A stretch of DNA of 64,000 nt from Candidatus Nitrosotalea okcheonensis (GCF_900177045.1 NZ_LT841358.1:761073-825072); one strand, 5' to 3'; counted from the first letter of the stretch, positions 7,857-17,305 are shown. Notes: generated from the letters alone by a model not told the origin. Numbers and translations are program-made.

Positions 7857-10800
7857 TTATTTGCTGATATATGTTACCTGGTAATAGAATCTAGTTACTT
7901 GGTCTTTTTTAATTATCTGAACACTCCATTGCCCATCAGGTATTACATCGCCAGTGTGTGCAGGCATGATGCTAAATTGAGCCAGCCTCCCTCCTGTTCC
8001 GGAATATCCAACAAGGTATTGCATGCCACCAATTATTTCAGTCTGATACACTCCACTTGACTGGACAGTAGAGCCAGATATTTTGCAACCCTTGTCTTGC
8101 CCAATTATGCACGTTCCATCTTGTGAGCTCACCTTGAGGCTCACGGAATTTACGTCACCCGGGTTTACTCGTAAAAGGCCATCAAGCTCCTGTGGATAGT
8201 ATGTTGCGTTTCCACGTGGTTTGGAACCAAGATTTATTGGGACTACAGACTCTGAAAGCTGGCCCATCTTTTCAACAAACATGTTAGCTGTCTTTGAGGG
8301 CTTTTCTGTCGGCCCTATAGTATATGGAGCAATTGTTGGAGGAGAAAGAGTAGAGTTGGTCACAGTGTTGTTCACCCCAGTGGTGTGTGTTGTCTGTGTT
8401 TTGTTTATGATTGGAATTGTATTGACGGGTAGCTTGTCCACCACGCTAAAGTATGCATTGTATGCCCCAAATGGTACCTGTGCAATAATGGTATAGTTTC
8501 CAAGCGGTGCATTGCTTGGGATCTTGTAATCATAGTTAAAGGATCCAAATTGATCAAACGGTACAGTAACGGTTGGTATAACATTCCCTCTAATTGATGT
8601 GACTTGTCCATCTCTTATTGTAGTATCATTTGCAATGCCAAATGAAAGGTTCACATTATTGACCGAGACTATGCTGCTTGTCCTTCCGGTAACAAGTACA
8701 GTTTGTCCTGGGAGATACTTGTCAGAGTCAGTAGTCATAAAGACCTGCAACCCGGTGGAACTTGTTGTGAATTGGTCATATACGGTAAATGATGATATTA
8801 TTGTATTTGTAAGATATTGAACATAAAGCTTGTAGACTCCAGCATGCCAGATACCAATATGGAATGGCACCGTAGCATAATATTGACCGCCCTGGTTGAC
8901 ATTTGCGTTACCTCGGTAAATCTCTTGTCCCGTGCTAGAGTAAATCAGAATTTGAACTGCAGTGTTAGTTTCCTGAGATGCGGTATTTTGTGTTTGAACA
9001 ACTTCTCCCCAGATCTTTGCTACATCTGTTGAGGCATAATTTGTCTTGTCAGTCATCACTACAAGGGGAGCAATGTCTTGATTTGGCTGTGGATTTTTAG
9101 ATACTTGGAAAAACAGGTCAGTGTTTACATTGGCCGAACTTATTTTTATGTGATATATTCCATAGACGTTGATCATAGGATCTGATACCGGAGAAGACGA
9201 CCTATCAGTTAGAATTTGGACACCCTGGCTTGCTGTGCTTGCCACTGTCCAAGTCCATGAAAAGTGACCATTGTTAAGAATTAGTGGATAGGTTATTTGT
9301 TCCCCATCAGGTTTTATCAATGTCAGTGTAAAAGACGAAGTACTTGTTTGGGCGGAAATGTTGCCAGTCAACTGTACAGTATCTCCAACACCATATACCT
9401 TTTTGTCAGTGCTTACAGCAATTGGGCCCTGTGAGCCTGTTGCAAGCGGATCATATACAGTAAATGTTGTTGAAGCAACCAAATTTAGGTAAGATGCCTT
9501 GAGCATGTAATTTCCTGGCTGATATACTCCAGTCTGGACAATTTGTTGTAGTTGATAGCGACCATTAGCATCAGGGAATGCAGAATAAGACAAGGCGTTT
9601 GCAGTAACAGCAGGTGCGGTTTGGTTACTTGTCAGTATCGATATATTAGCATGTAAACTACCAGCAGATGTCACGGGCATGCCTGTTGAGTTCAATACTT
9701 GGATGCTCACACCTACTCCGGAATTTTGTGTTGAGATTTGAATCGGATGTAGAATTTGGCCAGATATTGTTATTGGATCCCCTATAGCATACAAACTCTT
9801 GTCTGTAACAATGGTAAATGGAGATGATGATGTTGTGCCATTGTATGCAGATGGGTTTTGCATAACAACAAAGTCGGATTCTGCGCTACCTTGTGGTATT
9901 GATACAATTGCCCTATAATTCCCTAAGCTGCTTGAGGTTCCAGGAAGGACAAACTGGTATGAGAAAGTATTATCAGATTTGAGGTTGACTTGGATCTTGA
10001 CATTTGCAGCATTTGTGACACTTGTAGAAGTTTGATAACTAGATCCAACACCGGTCTGGATTATTTGCAGGGTTGGACCCAGTCCGGCATTTTGCAACCC
10101 TTGAAGCAACGTACTTCCTTTGAATGTCACGGTTTCTCCTGGTGCATATGCTGGCTTGTCAGTTGATAGCGTTATCTGGCTAGTTTGTATTTGAGCAGGA
10201 ACAAGTGTGAATATAGTAGTGGCAGATGCCCCACCATAAGTTGCACTCACTCGATATATTCCATAAACTGGATTTACTCCATTGACGAGCAACCCAGAGC
10301 TGCCAGTACTGCTCTGATATGGATTTACAGAAGTTATTTTCCCTTGAGCATCAGGGAATAAATTTCCTTGATATATCAAGACGTTTGTTGGATCATAGAC
10401 CTTGTACTGGACAGGAGTAAGTGGAATTACGTTTGAGACAGTTCCCAACAATATAACAGACTGCGAGGTTGTGTAATTGGAATGATCCGTGGATATTACA
10501 AGTGTTGTCTGAGCGGCTTGCGTTGGCGGGACAAATGCCACTGGATTTAGTGAAAATGTTGTGGATGTTTGTACACCTCCATATGATGCAGAAATGGTAT
10601 ACGTTCCTTGAGAAAATCCCAGCACCTGATCAGTCTTCACAGATTGGGAAAATGTAAGATCATTTCCAGGATAGAGTGAAAATGTTTGCTTGAATCCTTG
10701 CGGACCTGATAAAACCATGTTAACAATCTGAGGGATTGAAGACACTGTTGAACTCATGACAAGTTGAGATACTTTACCACTAATGTTTACAAAGTCTCCA

Positions 10801-11369
10801 AAGACATAACCCTGCTTGTCAGTTGACACAGACATTGTTAGATGGGTTGTCGTACTAGTTGTCGGTGGTTTTCCATTTGAAAAACCCGGAGTGCCAATAT
10901 TGTACACCCAGTCATTCACAGAGCCAGTACTTAGACCGTCATACATTCTCTGCCATGTATTGCCATCACCCTGGGTATCTGAAAGTGGAGGGGTCTGATC
11001 AATTACCGTACCAGTAGGATTTGTCAGCTGTATTACAGCACCGGCATGTGGAAACCAAATTGGGACATAGTGATAAACAATAAACTGCTGGCTCTGGATT
11101 GTGGTACCTGCAGATATCGTATATGCCTGCCTTAGTCCAGTTGTTGCCCCAATAGTCCATCCTCCAATGTTGACGGGAGAACTGGTCGGGTTGTACAGTT
11201 CAACCCATTGGGCAGGAAACTTGGTATCATCAATGGCAGGATTTATCTCTGCTTCGTTTATTACAACATGGTTTGCAATTGTCGGGGTTTGCGCATTTAC
11301 GGAATAACTTTGCCCAATGACAAGCAAGAGAATAATTCCTGCAATAAGGCCTGAGCTAGAGTATTTCAT
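7857..11369 (-). CDS. Giant secreted surface protein with lamin-tail domain and repeated Ig/MG2-like domains
   Basis: 1170 residues with a Sec signal peptide (about residues 8-26). Directly after it comes a lamin-tail (LTD) domain: HVVINEAEINPA near residues 34-45 and WVELYNPTSSPVNIGGWTIG near 54-73. The rest is a series of about seven similar beta-sandwich units, each opening with a phrase like STDKQGY, STDKPAY, VTDKSLY, STDKKVY or MTDKTNY, as in MG2/bacterial Ig-type domains. No C-terminal transmembrane helix is obvious. The layout fits a cell-surface adhesin or scaffold. It is monocistronic. The repeats make precise domain borders uncertain. Confidence 0.85.
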   Translation of the reverse strand: MKYSSSGLIAGIILLLVIGQSYSVNAQTPTIANHVVINEAEINPAIDDTKFPAQWVELYNPTSSPVNIGGWTIGATTGLRQAYTISAGTTIQSQQFIVYHYVPIWFPHAGAVIQLTNPTGTVIDQTPPLSDTQGDGNTWQRMYDGLSTGSVNDWVYNIGTPGFSNGKPPTTSTTTHLTMSVSTDKQGYVFGDFVNISGKVSQLVMSSTVSSIPQIVNMVLSGPQGFKQTFSLYPGNDLTFSQSVKTDQVLGFSQGTYTISASYGGVQTSTTFSLNPVAFVPPTQAAQTTLVISTDHSNYTTSQSVILLGTVSNVIPLTPVQYKVYDPTNVLIYQGNLFPDAQGKITSVNPYQSSTGSSGLLVNGVNPVYGIYRVSATYGGASATTIFTLVPAQIQTSQITLSTDKPAYAPGETVTFKGSTLLQGLQNAGLGPTLQIIQTGVGSSYQTSTSVTNAANVKIQVNLKSDNTFSYQFVLPGTSSSLGNYRAIVSIPQGSAESDFVVMQNPSAYNGTTSSSPFTIVTDKSLYAIGDPITISGQILHPIQISTQNSGVGVSIQVLNSTGMPVTSAGSLHANISILTSNQTAPAVTANALSYSAFPDANGRYQLQQIVQTGVYQPGNYMLKASYLNLVASTTFTVYDPLATGSQGPIAVSTDKKVYGVGDTVQLTGNISAQTSTSSFTLTLIKPDGEQITYPLILNNGHFSWTWTVASTASQGVQILTDRSSSPVSDPMINVYGIYHIKISSANVNTDLFFQVSKNPQPNQDIAPLVVMTDKTNYASTDVAKIWGEVVQTQNTASQETNTAVQILIYSSTGQEIYRGNANVNQGGQYYATVPFHIGIWHAGVYKLYVQYLTNTIISSFTVYDQFTTSSTGLQVFMTTDSDKYLPGQTVLVTGRTSSIVSVNNVNLSFGIANDTTIRDGQVTSIRGNVIPTVTVPFDQFGSFNYDYKIPSNAPLGNYTIIAQVPFGAYNAYFSVVDKLPVNTIPIINKTQTTHTTGVNNTVTNSTLSPPTIAPYTIGPTEKPSKTANMFVEKMGQLSESVVPINLGSKPRGNATYYPQELDGLLRVNPGDVNSVSLKVSSQDGTCIIGQDKGCKISGSTVQSSGVYQTEIIGGMQYLVGYSGTGGRLAQFSIMPAHTGDVIPDGQWSVQIIKKDQVTRFYYQVTYISK

Positions 11370-11532
11370 CTGTTATACCATTTCAAGCCCACTTTTAGAA
11401 TTTTAGGTGTTAATTGTGGAAAAGTTGAGCAAGTGGTTAATGCACAATATGCATGGATTTGCATAAGCAAAATGCTCCTGCAAGCATTATAAGGCATACT
11501 CAGAATTCATACCAAAACCAAACAACGGCTTT

Positions 11533-11772
11533 CTATGCAGAATCACATTGTGGGCACTTGTTATCCATTATTTTTGCCCCACATGTTGCGCATATGCCCT
11601 GGCCGATTTCTCTTTGAATCTGTTTTTTTCGCCTTCCAACAAACACCCTGATTCCAAAATATATCAAGACGGCAATAACAAGAGCATACGCAGGGGCAAG
11701 AACTGACATCATTCCAATCATCACAAACAAAACCCCCACAATTAAGAGAAGTTCACGTTTTTCGAATTTCAT
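11533..11772 (-). CDS. Small membrane protein with C-terminal zinc ribbon
   Basis: 79 residues. Residues about 8-26 and 27-45 are hydrophobic and form one long or two adjacent membrane helices; a basic segment RRKKQIQREIGQG follows, and the tail has a zinc ribbon CATCGAKIMDNKCPQC (residues 61-76). The pattern resembles archaeal zinc-ribbon membrane adaptors, whose function is unknown. The gene stands alone in a region of ~160 bp upstream and ~120 bp downstream without other genes. In the upstream gap toward 11370 an inverted repeat TATGCA/TGCATA is present at 11448-11465. Confidence 0.7.
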   Translation of the reverse strand: MKFEKRELLLIVGVLFVMIGMMSVLAPAYALVIAVLIYFGIRVFVGRRKKQIQREIGQGICATCGAKIMDNKCPQCDSA

Positions 11773-11890
11773 TTTAATCTAGGGCAAGGATATTTCAATA
11801 AATAGATATTGACAGGATCTAGAATACATGTGCACTGCAATTTTACCGTGGATGTTAAGAAAATACAATACCAGCGTTTTTGGCAATTTC

Positions 11891-12415
11891 CTAGTTTATT
11901 ACATGTAGTAGGTCTTTTGCCCCTCTCGTTGCCTTTTCCTTTGGTTTTTCATTTTCGTAACCAATAGGAAGTATTGCAATCGGCCTTTGCCCTTTTGGAA
12001 TATCCAGTATCTCCGAGACTTGTTTTTCATCAAATGCTCCAATCCACACTGTTGACAATCCTAGTGCATGAGATGTTAGCTGAGCATAAGCAGCTGCGAT
12101 GGTGGCATCTTGAACAGAAAACAACTGTGATCTCTCTCCAAATCGTTCAACAGAACGAGATGGATTTGCACAAAAAATCAATAACAAAGGAGCTTGCGCT
12201 ACAAATGTCTGGTCTTTTGCTGCCGAAACTAATTTTTCTTTCATTTCTTTGTTTTTTACCTGGTAAATTTCGAAGGTTTGCAAACCACCAGATGATGGAG
12301 CCAAATTGATTGCCTCAAGCATCTCATCTGTCTTGGATTCATCAATTGCATTTTCTTTGAAAGACCTAATTGATCGTCTTTTTCTTAGAAACTCCAAGAA
12401 TAATTTTCCGTCCAT
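11891..12415 (-). CDS. Nitroreductase-family flavoprotein
   Basis: 174 residues, the short form of the FMN-dependent nitroreductase fold. The N-terminal FMN-binding motif RKRRSIRSFKE (near residues 11-21) and SSGGLQTFEIYQV (near 41-53) match the family, as does the late ALGLSTVWIGAFDEKQVSEIL segment (near 116-136), where FMN and the dimer partner meet. Such enzymes use NAD(P)H to reduce nitro compounds, quinones or flavins; the physiological substrate cannot be inferred. It ends the four-gene run DUF302 - small protein - Usp - nitroreductase, with its ATG abutting the Usp stop at 12415/12416. Confidence 0.88.
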   Translation of the reverse strand: MDGKLFLEFLRKRRSIRSFKENAIDESKTDEMLEAINLAPSSGGLQTFEIYQVKNKEMKEKLVSAAKDQTFVAQAPLLLIFCANPSRSVERFGERSQLFSVQDATIAAAYAQLTSHALGLSTVWIGAFDEKQVSEILDIPKGQRPIAILPIGYENEKPKEKATRGAKDLLHVIN

Positions 12416-12847
12416 TTATTTGACCACCAGTACTGGTATCTTTGATTTATGCAATGCCGAATAAGTGACACTTCCCAAAAACCATCCTTTGGCAGGTCCA
12501 AATCCCCTTGATGACATGACCATGATGTCACATTTACCACTGTTTGCATATTTTACAATGTCTTGAAAAACTACATCGCCCTCGATTATCTTTTCTTTCA
12601 AGTCCACACCCTCTTTTGCTGAACGAACTTTTGCATCATAGATGAAATTCTTTGCATTTTGAAGAAGATCTTTTTTATACGGTCCAAATATTCTTGGGCC
12701 GCTATCAGCAATATAAAACGATAATACGTATAGTCCTGTTATGGTTGCACCACATTGCCTCGCAAGATAAATTGCAAAATCTAGTCCTTTCAGAGAATTT
12801 TTGGAACCATCCAATGGTACAAGTATTCTAGAGATTTTTTTTCTCAT
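12416..12847 (-). CDS. Universal stress protein (UspA family)
   Basis: 143 residues, a single UspA domain. It begins SRILVPLDGSKNSLKGLDFAIYLA-like (residues 6-28) and ends with the ATP-binding pattern MVMSSRGFGPAKGWFLGSVTYSALHKSKIPVLVVK, in which G-x2-G-x9-G-S is intact (near residues 110-143). It is close to the second Usp of the window at 59155: the two share DGSKNS, LARQCGAT and SKIPVLVVK, so they are paralogues. It is co-transcribed with the DUF302 gene upstream and the nitroreductase downstream, suggesting a stress or redox response unit. Confidence 0.92.
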   Translation of the reverse strand: MRKKISRILVPLDGSKNSLKGLDFAIYLARQCGATITGLYVLSFYIADSGPRIFGPYKKDLLQNAKNFIYDAKVRSAKEGVDLKEKIIEGDVVFQDIVKYANSGKCDIMVMSSRGFGPAKGWFLGSVTYSALHKSKIPVLVVK

Positions 12848-13035
12848 ATCTTTGTAGTGTGTAGATCATATCCATTACAAAAAGTTTGTAGGCTACAAAT
12901 AGAGCCTTCAACGGAATTTGATTCAAATTGTTCTCTTGTTTCCATGACATAGACAAGCAAATGTTTTACTCTAGAAAACACATTACTTGAACATTTGTCC
13001 ATTCCAAGGTTTTTAGAAACAAGAGAACCCATCAT
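12844..13035 (-). CDS. Small hypothetical protein linking DUF302 and Usp genes
   Basis: 63 residues with no recognised domain. The case for a real gene is its position: its start overlaps the stop of the DUF302 gene by 4 bp and its stop overlaps the Usp start by 4 bp, both in the classic coupled arrangement, on the same strand. It has three cysteines and no membrane helix. Against it, the composition is unremarkable and the short frame could have arisen by chance, so it should be treated as a candidate. Confidence 0.45.
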   Translation of the reverse strand: MMGSLVSKNLGMDKCSSNVFSRVKHLLVYVMETREQFESNSVEGSICSLQTFCNGYDLHTTKI

Positions 13036-13484
13036 TTCGCTTTCTCTGTGGCCTGTACGAGTTTTTGTTCAATTTCTTTTCCAAATTTTTCCAATGTATA
13101 GTCATGAATATTAGCTAGAAGAGATGTAGGTTTTGCCAAGCTGATAAAGTTCTCATTGTTTTTCTGATATATTGCAATAGTACAGGGTAACAGCAACCCA
13201 ACCTCTGGATTTGATTCCAATACCTGTTTTGCGGCTCCGGGATTGCATACTTCTAAGAGTCGATATTCATCCTTGAAATCCAATCCCTTCTTTTGTAAAA
13301 TTTCCTTAAAATCCAGAGTACCTAAAATACCAAAGCCGACATCCTTTAGACTTGTTGTCATATCATCAACTGCCTGATTTATTGTCTTCAGAGTCCTCAC
13401 AGTATAGCTAAAATTTGTCTTTGCCGCACCGGTCATGATCATACTAGCAATATCATGCATTATAACAGTCTTGAAAAATATCAA
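13032..13484 (-). CDS. DUF302-domain protein
   Basis: Up to 150 residues; the true start may be the internal Met of MTGAAKTNFSYTVRT, since the upstream codons look unlike the family. DUF302 proteins have a small alpha-beta fold of unknown biochemical role and are often found near redox or heavy-metal genes. Matching features are GFGILGTLDFKEILQKKG (near residues 50-67), YRLLEVCNPGAAKQVLE (near 76-92) and the hydrophobic LLLPCTIAIYQ strand (near 99-109). First gene of the run with the small protein, Usp and nitroreductase. Confidence 0.85.
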   Translation of the reverse strand: MIFFKTVIMHDIASMIMTGAAKTNFSYTVRTLKTINQAVDDMTTSLKDVGFGILGTLDFKEILQKKGLDFKDEYRLLEVCNPGAAKQVLESNPEVGLLLPCTIAIYQKNNENFISLAKPTSLLANIHDYTLEKFGKEIEQKLVQATEKAK

Positions 13485-13604
13485 ATTTGAAATTCTGCAT
13501 TATCATTTATAGGCAAAATAAAAAATATGTAGATTCTTGAGTGTGGTATTTTTCATTGATTATCATCAGTGATATTCTTGGTATTTTTTAAATAATATTT
13601 TTGT

Positions 13605-13970
13605 GTGAATGTAACCATGTCACAAGATGTAGAATCAATATACAACCAATATCTTTCAAATCTAAAACAGGCCATGCCTAATGTTGATCCTAATCTTGCC
13701 CATCGTATAATGTATCTAGAAAGAAGGATTGCTGACGAGATGGTTTCCGAACCTCATGTTAATGCGATAATAGAATACAAGTCAGGTGTTGAACTTGATA
13801 AAAAAATCAATGGTCTGCGAGAAAAATATTCTTTGGAAGTGGAACATGCCGATAAGCAAAATGCACTTCACATAATGAGTAATATGAAGATAAATAAAAT
13901 CAGGGAGATTTCGTTGGACAGAGACATTATACAGATTTCTGGAAAAGCTGATCCAGCCATGAGTGAATGA
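13605..13970 (+). CDS. Hypothetical soluble protein
   Basis: 117-121 residues, depending on whether translation starts at GTG 13605 or at the ATG 13617 that gives MSQDVESIYNQYLSN; the second is preferred as the more usual codon. The protein is charged and mostly helical by composition, with no membrane segment, metal motif or recognised family. Upstream is an A+T-rich stretch with a TATA-like TTTTTTAAATAATATT around 13583-13597. It stands alone between two minus-strand genes. Confidence 0.7.
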   Translation: MNVTMSQDVESIYNQYLSNLKQAMPNVDPNLAHRIMYLERRIADEMVSEPHVNAIIEYKSGVELDKKINGLREKYSLEVEHADKQNALHIMSNMKINKIREISLDRDIIQISGKADPAMSE

Positions 13971-14230
13971 GTTATCCATCACACTAGACAATCCAAGATT
14001 CGCGAATTTAGAATATTGTTACAACGGGGCAACAATCTGAATTGAGTCATTGTGATTGATTTTATCTTGCTTTGGTAGAGATGTATTTTTTACCATCCAT
14101 GGAGTCTAAAGATATCACATCTTTCAGAATCCTCAAACACGGCTGGTTTTCCAGGAAATACTTGCATTATCAATTTGCCAATCCATGTGATAAAGATAGA
14201 CATGTCTCTAATGCAATCATCCGTAATTGC
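13971..14230. other. Intergenic stretch, no convincing gene
   Basis: About 260 bp between a plus-strand hypothetical gene and the end of a minus-strand gene. A 60-codon TTG-started plus-strand frame (14072-14254) is present but overlaps the convergent gene and shows no motif, so it is not called. No tRNA-like cloverleaf or repeat was seen. Confidence 0.5.
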
Positions 14231-14758
14231 CTAGTCTTGAAAACTGAGCACTAGCGAGTTTGTCGTTACAGTTGAATTACAAGATTTCCCAAGTGTTGAT
14301 TTTATTAATGTCTCCAAGAATGTCTTGAGAAATAACGAACCCTTTTTGCCTAAATCATGACGTATGCTAAAAGTAATCATACCTCCAGTTTTCGTATGGT
14401 CATGTGTTCCATATCCACAGTGATCAAAATACATTTTGACGAACTTGATTACATTGTCAATAGCGATTTCTTTCCATTTAAACAAGATAAACTCCTTTGG
14501 TGCTTTCCCTCCAATATCCACGGCCAAGTTTAGAAGGCTTTTTTCATCAAGTGAATCAAGTACAATTTTGAATGCTTCTCTGCTTAGAACTATGGTCCCA
14601 AACTTTTCCATATATCGTTGCCATTCCACATAGTCACCAAAAATCTGGTTTGCAAGAGCATTTACTGTGATTTTTTTAGTTTGTGCTTCCTCACGCAAGA
14701 CCTTCTCATACTCCTTGTCTATTCTAAATGTGAATGTACTTGTTTTTTCGCTACTCAT
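14231..14758 (-). CDS. Ribbon-helix-helix-like N-terminus with uncharacterised C-terminal domain
   Basis: 175 residues. The start, STFTFRIDKEYEKVLREEAQTKKITVNALANQIF in the region of residues 6-40, resembles a ribbon-helix-helix unit: a beta strand with alternating residues, then two helices separated by a turn, as in CopG/Arc-type DNA-binding proteins. The remainder (about residues 60-170) is an alpha-beta domain with HCGYGTHDHTKTGGMITFSIRHDLG, which I do not recognise. The 70 bp to the rhodanese gene at 14829 is a shared divergent promoter region, so it may regulate that gene; this is inference. Confidence 0.6.
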   Translation of the reverse strand: MSSEKTSTFTFRIDKEYEKVLREEAQTKKITVNALANQIFGDYVEWQRYMEKFGTIVLSREAFKIVLDSLDEKSLLNLAVDIGGKAPKEFILFKWKEIAIDNVIKFVKMYFDHCGYGTHDHTKTGGMITFSIRHDLGKKGSLFLKTFLETLIKSTLGKSCNSTVTTNSLVLSFQD

Positions 14759-14828
14759 GTATCATCTGAACACAGTTGATTACATTAAAGACATATTCGC
14801 TAAATACTTTCGTGTACCATGTACATTC

Positions 14829-16247
14829 ATGAACGCCAATCAGGAATCCAAAAAACTTGCAGTCACTGCAGAAGAATTGTATGCAGATCTCAAAAGTGAA
14901 AAGCCACTTTTAGTGTTTGATTTACGACTAAAGGAACACTATATTCATGAGCACATAGAAGGCTCGGTTCATGCAGTCTGTGACTCGCGTGCAAAAGAGA
15001 CCATAATGCCAAGAATTCCAAAAGGTGTAAAAATTGTATTAATTGATGAAGATGGAACCATATCTGCAGAGACAGCTGGCATGATGGCATCATATGGACT
15101 GGACTCTTACTTTCTCAAGGACGGAATCAAGGGTTGGAACAAAGGTCTCATCAAAAAAGAAACCCATTCCACAATTTCTCCCGAGGAGTTATGGTCCAAG
15201 ATAAAGAAAAAAGAAAACGTGATATTAGTAGACGTAAGACAGGCTGAAGAGTTTTCAGACTTTAAAATTCCAGGCAGCATAAACATCCCGCTTTCAGAAT
15301 TATTCAAGAAGGAAAATGTTAACAAGATACCAAGAAACAAACAGATAATCACAATCTGTCCTCACGGAAACAGGTCAATGGTAGCTGCTTTTGCCTTGGC
15401 AAGAAATGGAATAGATGCATTGTCCCTTACAGGGGGTCTTGCAGGTTGGGGACAAGTCCTAAATTCTCAAGTTGTATCAAGAGAAGAATCCATCGTAGTA
15501 CAGGTGGAGAAAATTGGAAAAGGGTGCCTGTCATACATAGTGGGCTCAAAAGGACAGGCCATAGCAATTGATCCGGTTTATCCAGCAGAGAAGTATGTAG
15601 AGTTTGCAAGAAATGAGGGATTGCAAATAGTAAAAGTCATCGATACTCATCAACATGCAGATCATGTTTCTGCAGCACGGGAACTAGCTAAAATTACAAA
15701 CTCGGAACTATATATGAGCAAGTACGAGCAATATGATTTTGAAAGTAACAGAGTTGGAGAGGGTGACATTGTAATTGTAGGTGATTCAAAGATCAGAGTA
15801 ATTCATACTCCGGGACACACAACAGGAAGCTTGTCCTATGTCTTGAATGAAAAATATGTCTTTAGCGGTGATATTCTTTTCGTCGAGGGAATAGGAAGAC
15901 CAGATTTGAGAAATAATGCAAACGAGTTTGCAAACGACCTGTACGATACACTGCACAAAAAGTTTCTCACCCTACCAAACGAGGTGATTGTTCTTCCAGC
16001 TCATCATGGAGAGCAATCTAGTTCTAAAAATGGCATCTATTATACCACCATCAAAGAAGCAAAGAATCTTTCAATATTGAAACTGTTACATGATGGTTTC
16101 ATAGAAAAAGTTGCCAGTACAACACTTCCAAAACCAATGAACTATGAGAAAATAATCCAGATAAACAGATTGTCTCAGCCAGTACCTGTCTTGGAGATTG
16201 CAAATTTGGAGATTGGTCCAAACAGATGTGCCATATCAACATCCTAG
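14829..16247 (+). CDS. Double-rhodanese / metallo-beta-lactamase protein, persulfide dioxygenase-like
   Basis: 472 residues from ATG 14829 (a longer frame opens upstream but would run into the divergent gene). Residues ~10-110 are a degenerate rhodanese domain without its cysteine. Residues ~115-215 are a second rhodanese with an intact active loop ICPHGNRS. Residues ~225-460 are a metallo-beta-lactamase fold with THQHADH, HTPGHTTGS, FSGDILF and PAHHGEQSS, the metal-ligand pattern of ETHE1-like persulfide dioxygenases. Such proteins oxidise glutathione- or protein-bound persulfide to sulfite. The TSUP permease 17 bp downstream could export that sulfite, giving a two-gene sulfide/persulfide detoxification unit. 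Substrate carrier is unknown. Confidence 0.88.
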   Translation: MNANQESKKLAVTAEELYADLKSEKPLLVFDLRLKEHYIHEHIEGSVHAVCDSRAKETIMPRIPKGVKIVLIDEDGTISAETAGMMASYGLDSYFLKDGIKGWNKGLIKKETHSTISPEELWSKIKKKENVILVDVRQAEEFSDFKIPGSINIPLSELFKKENVNKIPRNKQIITICPHGNRSMVAAFALARNGIDALSLTGGLAGWGQVLNSQVVSREESIVVQVEKIGKGCLSYIVGSKGQAIAIDPVYPAEKYVEFARNEGLQIVKVIDTHQHADHVSAARELAKITNSELYMSKYEQYDFESNRVGEGDIVIVGDSKIRVIHTPGHTTGSLSYVLNEKYVFSGDILFVEGIGRPDLRNNANEFANDLYDTLHKKFLTLPNEVIVLPAHHGEQSSSKNGIYYTTIKEAKNLSILKLLHDGFIEKVASTTLPKPMNYEKIIQINRLSQPVPVLEIANLEIGPNRCAISTS

Positions 16248-16264
16248 ATCTGGGTTAATATCAC

Positions 16265-17110
16265 ATGGAATTAATCTCCCTAGTTTTTTCTCTTTCCACT
16301 TTGGGTTTATCTCAAATTTCTAGTTTAGAATTTTCGCCAATCATCATAATTCTTTCCATGATATCCGGGATCATAGTAGGATTTAGTCTTGGCGTGGTCG
16401 GAGGCGGAGGTTCTATACTTGCTGTTCCTCTTTTGATTTATGTCATAGGGATTGAACCGCATGTTGCACTTGGAACTTCAGCACTAGCTGTAGCTGTAAA
16501 TGCTTTGATTAATCTGATACACCACAAAAAATTCGGGCATGTTAGGATCAGGGAAGGTTTTGTCTTTGCAATTCCCGGCATATTTGGTGCGTTAATTGGA
16601 TCCCAGCTTGGCTTGCTTACTCCCTCAAAACATCTCTTGTTCTTGTTTGGTTTATTCATGATAGTCATAGCAATTACAATGTGGAAAAGAAAACTAACAA
16701 TTTTACCCACAGTACTGCAGCACAAACATCGCATATTTCTTTTACACAAAAAGAAAATAATCATCATTGGTTTTGCAGTGGGTGTCACAGCCGGCTACTT
16801 TGGTATCGGCGGAGGCTTTTTGATCACTCCTGCCCTCATGTACTCTGCAGGTTTGAACATAATAGATGCCATTGGTACTTCGCTCCTACCTGTAAGTGCT
16901 TTTGGCCTGACTACTGCAATAAGATATTCTCTTGAATCTCAGATTCAGTGGTTTGTTTCGATTCTTTTCATCATTGGTGGTATAGGTGGAGGGTTTGTAG
17001 GTACAAAACTTTCGATAAAACTTCCAAGAGAAAAACTTTCCAAGATGTTTTCAATTCTTTTGGTGATAGTAGCAACATTCATGATTGTTAAAACTCTTGC
17101 TGGAATATGA
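16265..17110 (+). CDS. TSUP/TauE-SafE family membrane permease, probable sulfite exporter
   Basis: 281 residues, about eight membrane helices arranged as two repeats. Each repeat carries a glycine-rich loop, GFSLGVVGGGGSILAVPLL (near residues 40-58) and GYFGIGGGFLITPALMYSAG (near 178-197), the hallmark of DUF81/TauE. Members move sulfite, sulfoacetate or related anions. It is 17 bp behind the rhodanese/persulfide dioxygenase-like gene, which points to export of the sulfite that enzyme would make. Start codon ATG 16265. Confidence 0.88.
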   Translation: MELISLVFSLSTLGLSQISSLEFSPIIIILSMISGIIVGFSLGVVGGGGSILAVPLLIYVIGIEPHVALGTSALAVAVNALINLIHHKKFGHVRIREGFVFAIPGIFGALIGSQLGLLTPSKHLLFLFGLFMIVIAITMWKRKLTILPTVLQHKHRIFLLHKKKIIIIGFAVGVTAGYFGIGGGFLITPALMYSAGLNIIDAIGTSLLPVSAFGLTTAIRYSLESQIQWFVSILFIIGGIGGGFVGTKLSIKLPREKLSKMFSILLVIVATFMIVKTLAGI

Positions 17111-17182
17111 TGTACCATACAAATCCATTTCCGATTTCAGGTTTTTCATCAGATCCTTTAGTATCCATATGATATTACTTAT

Positions 17183-17210
17183 TTGAGGCTTGGGCATACC
17201 CGCGTCTCAA
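17183..17210. repeat. Intergenic hairpin, copy 1 of a two-member dispersed family
   Basis: A 28-bp inverted repeat: TTGAGGCTTGGG, loop CATA, CCCGCGTCTCAA, pairing over 12 positions with one mismatch and two G-T pairs. Its reverse complement resembles the hairpin at 61656-61683, sharing ATTGAGAC, GG, CCCA and CTC. It lies between two convergent genes and could act as a bidirectional terminator; the shared sequence suggests more than a generic terminator. Confidence 0.6.
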
Positions 17211-17305
17211 TTAGATGTATTTTGTAATATGTTAAAAATTACTGAAGGTATATCGCATGGTATGAAAATATCATAATAAGAATTCAGACAAGTGCAAAAA
17301 ACATC

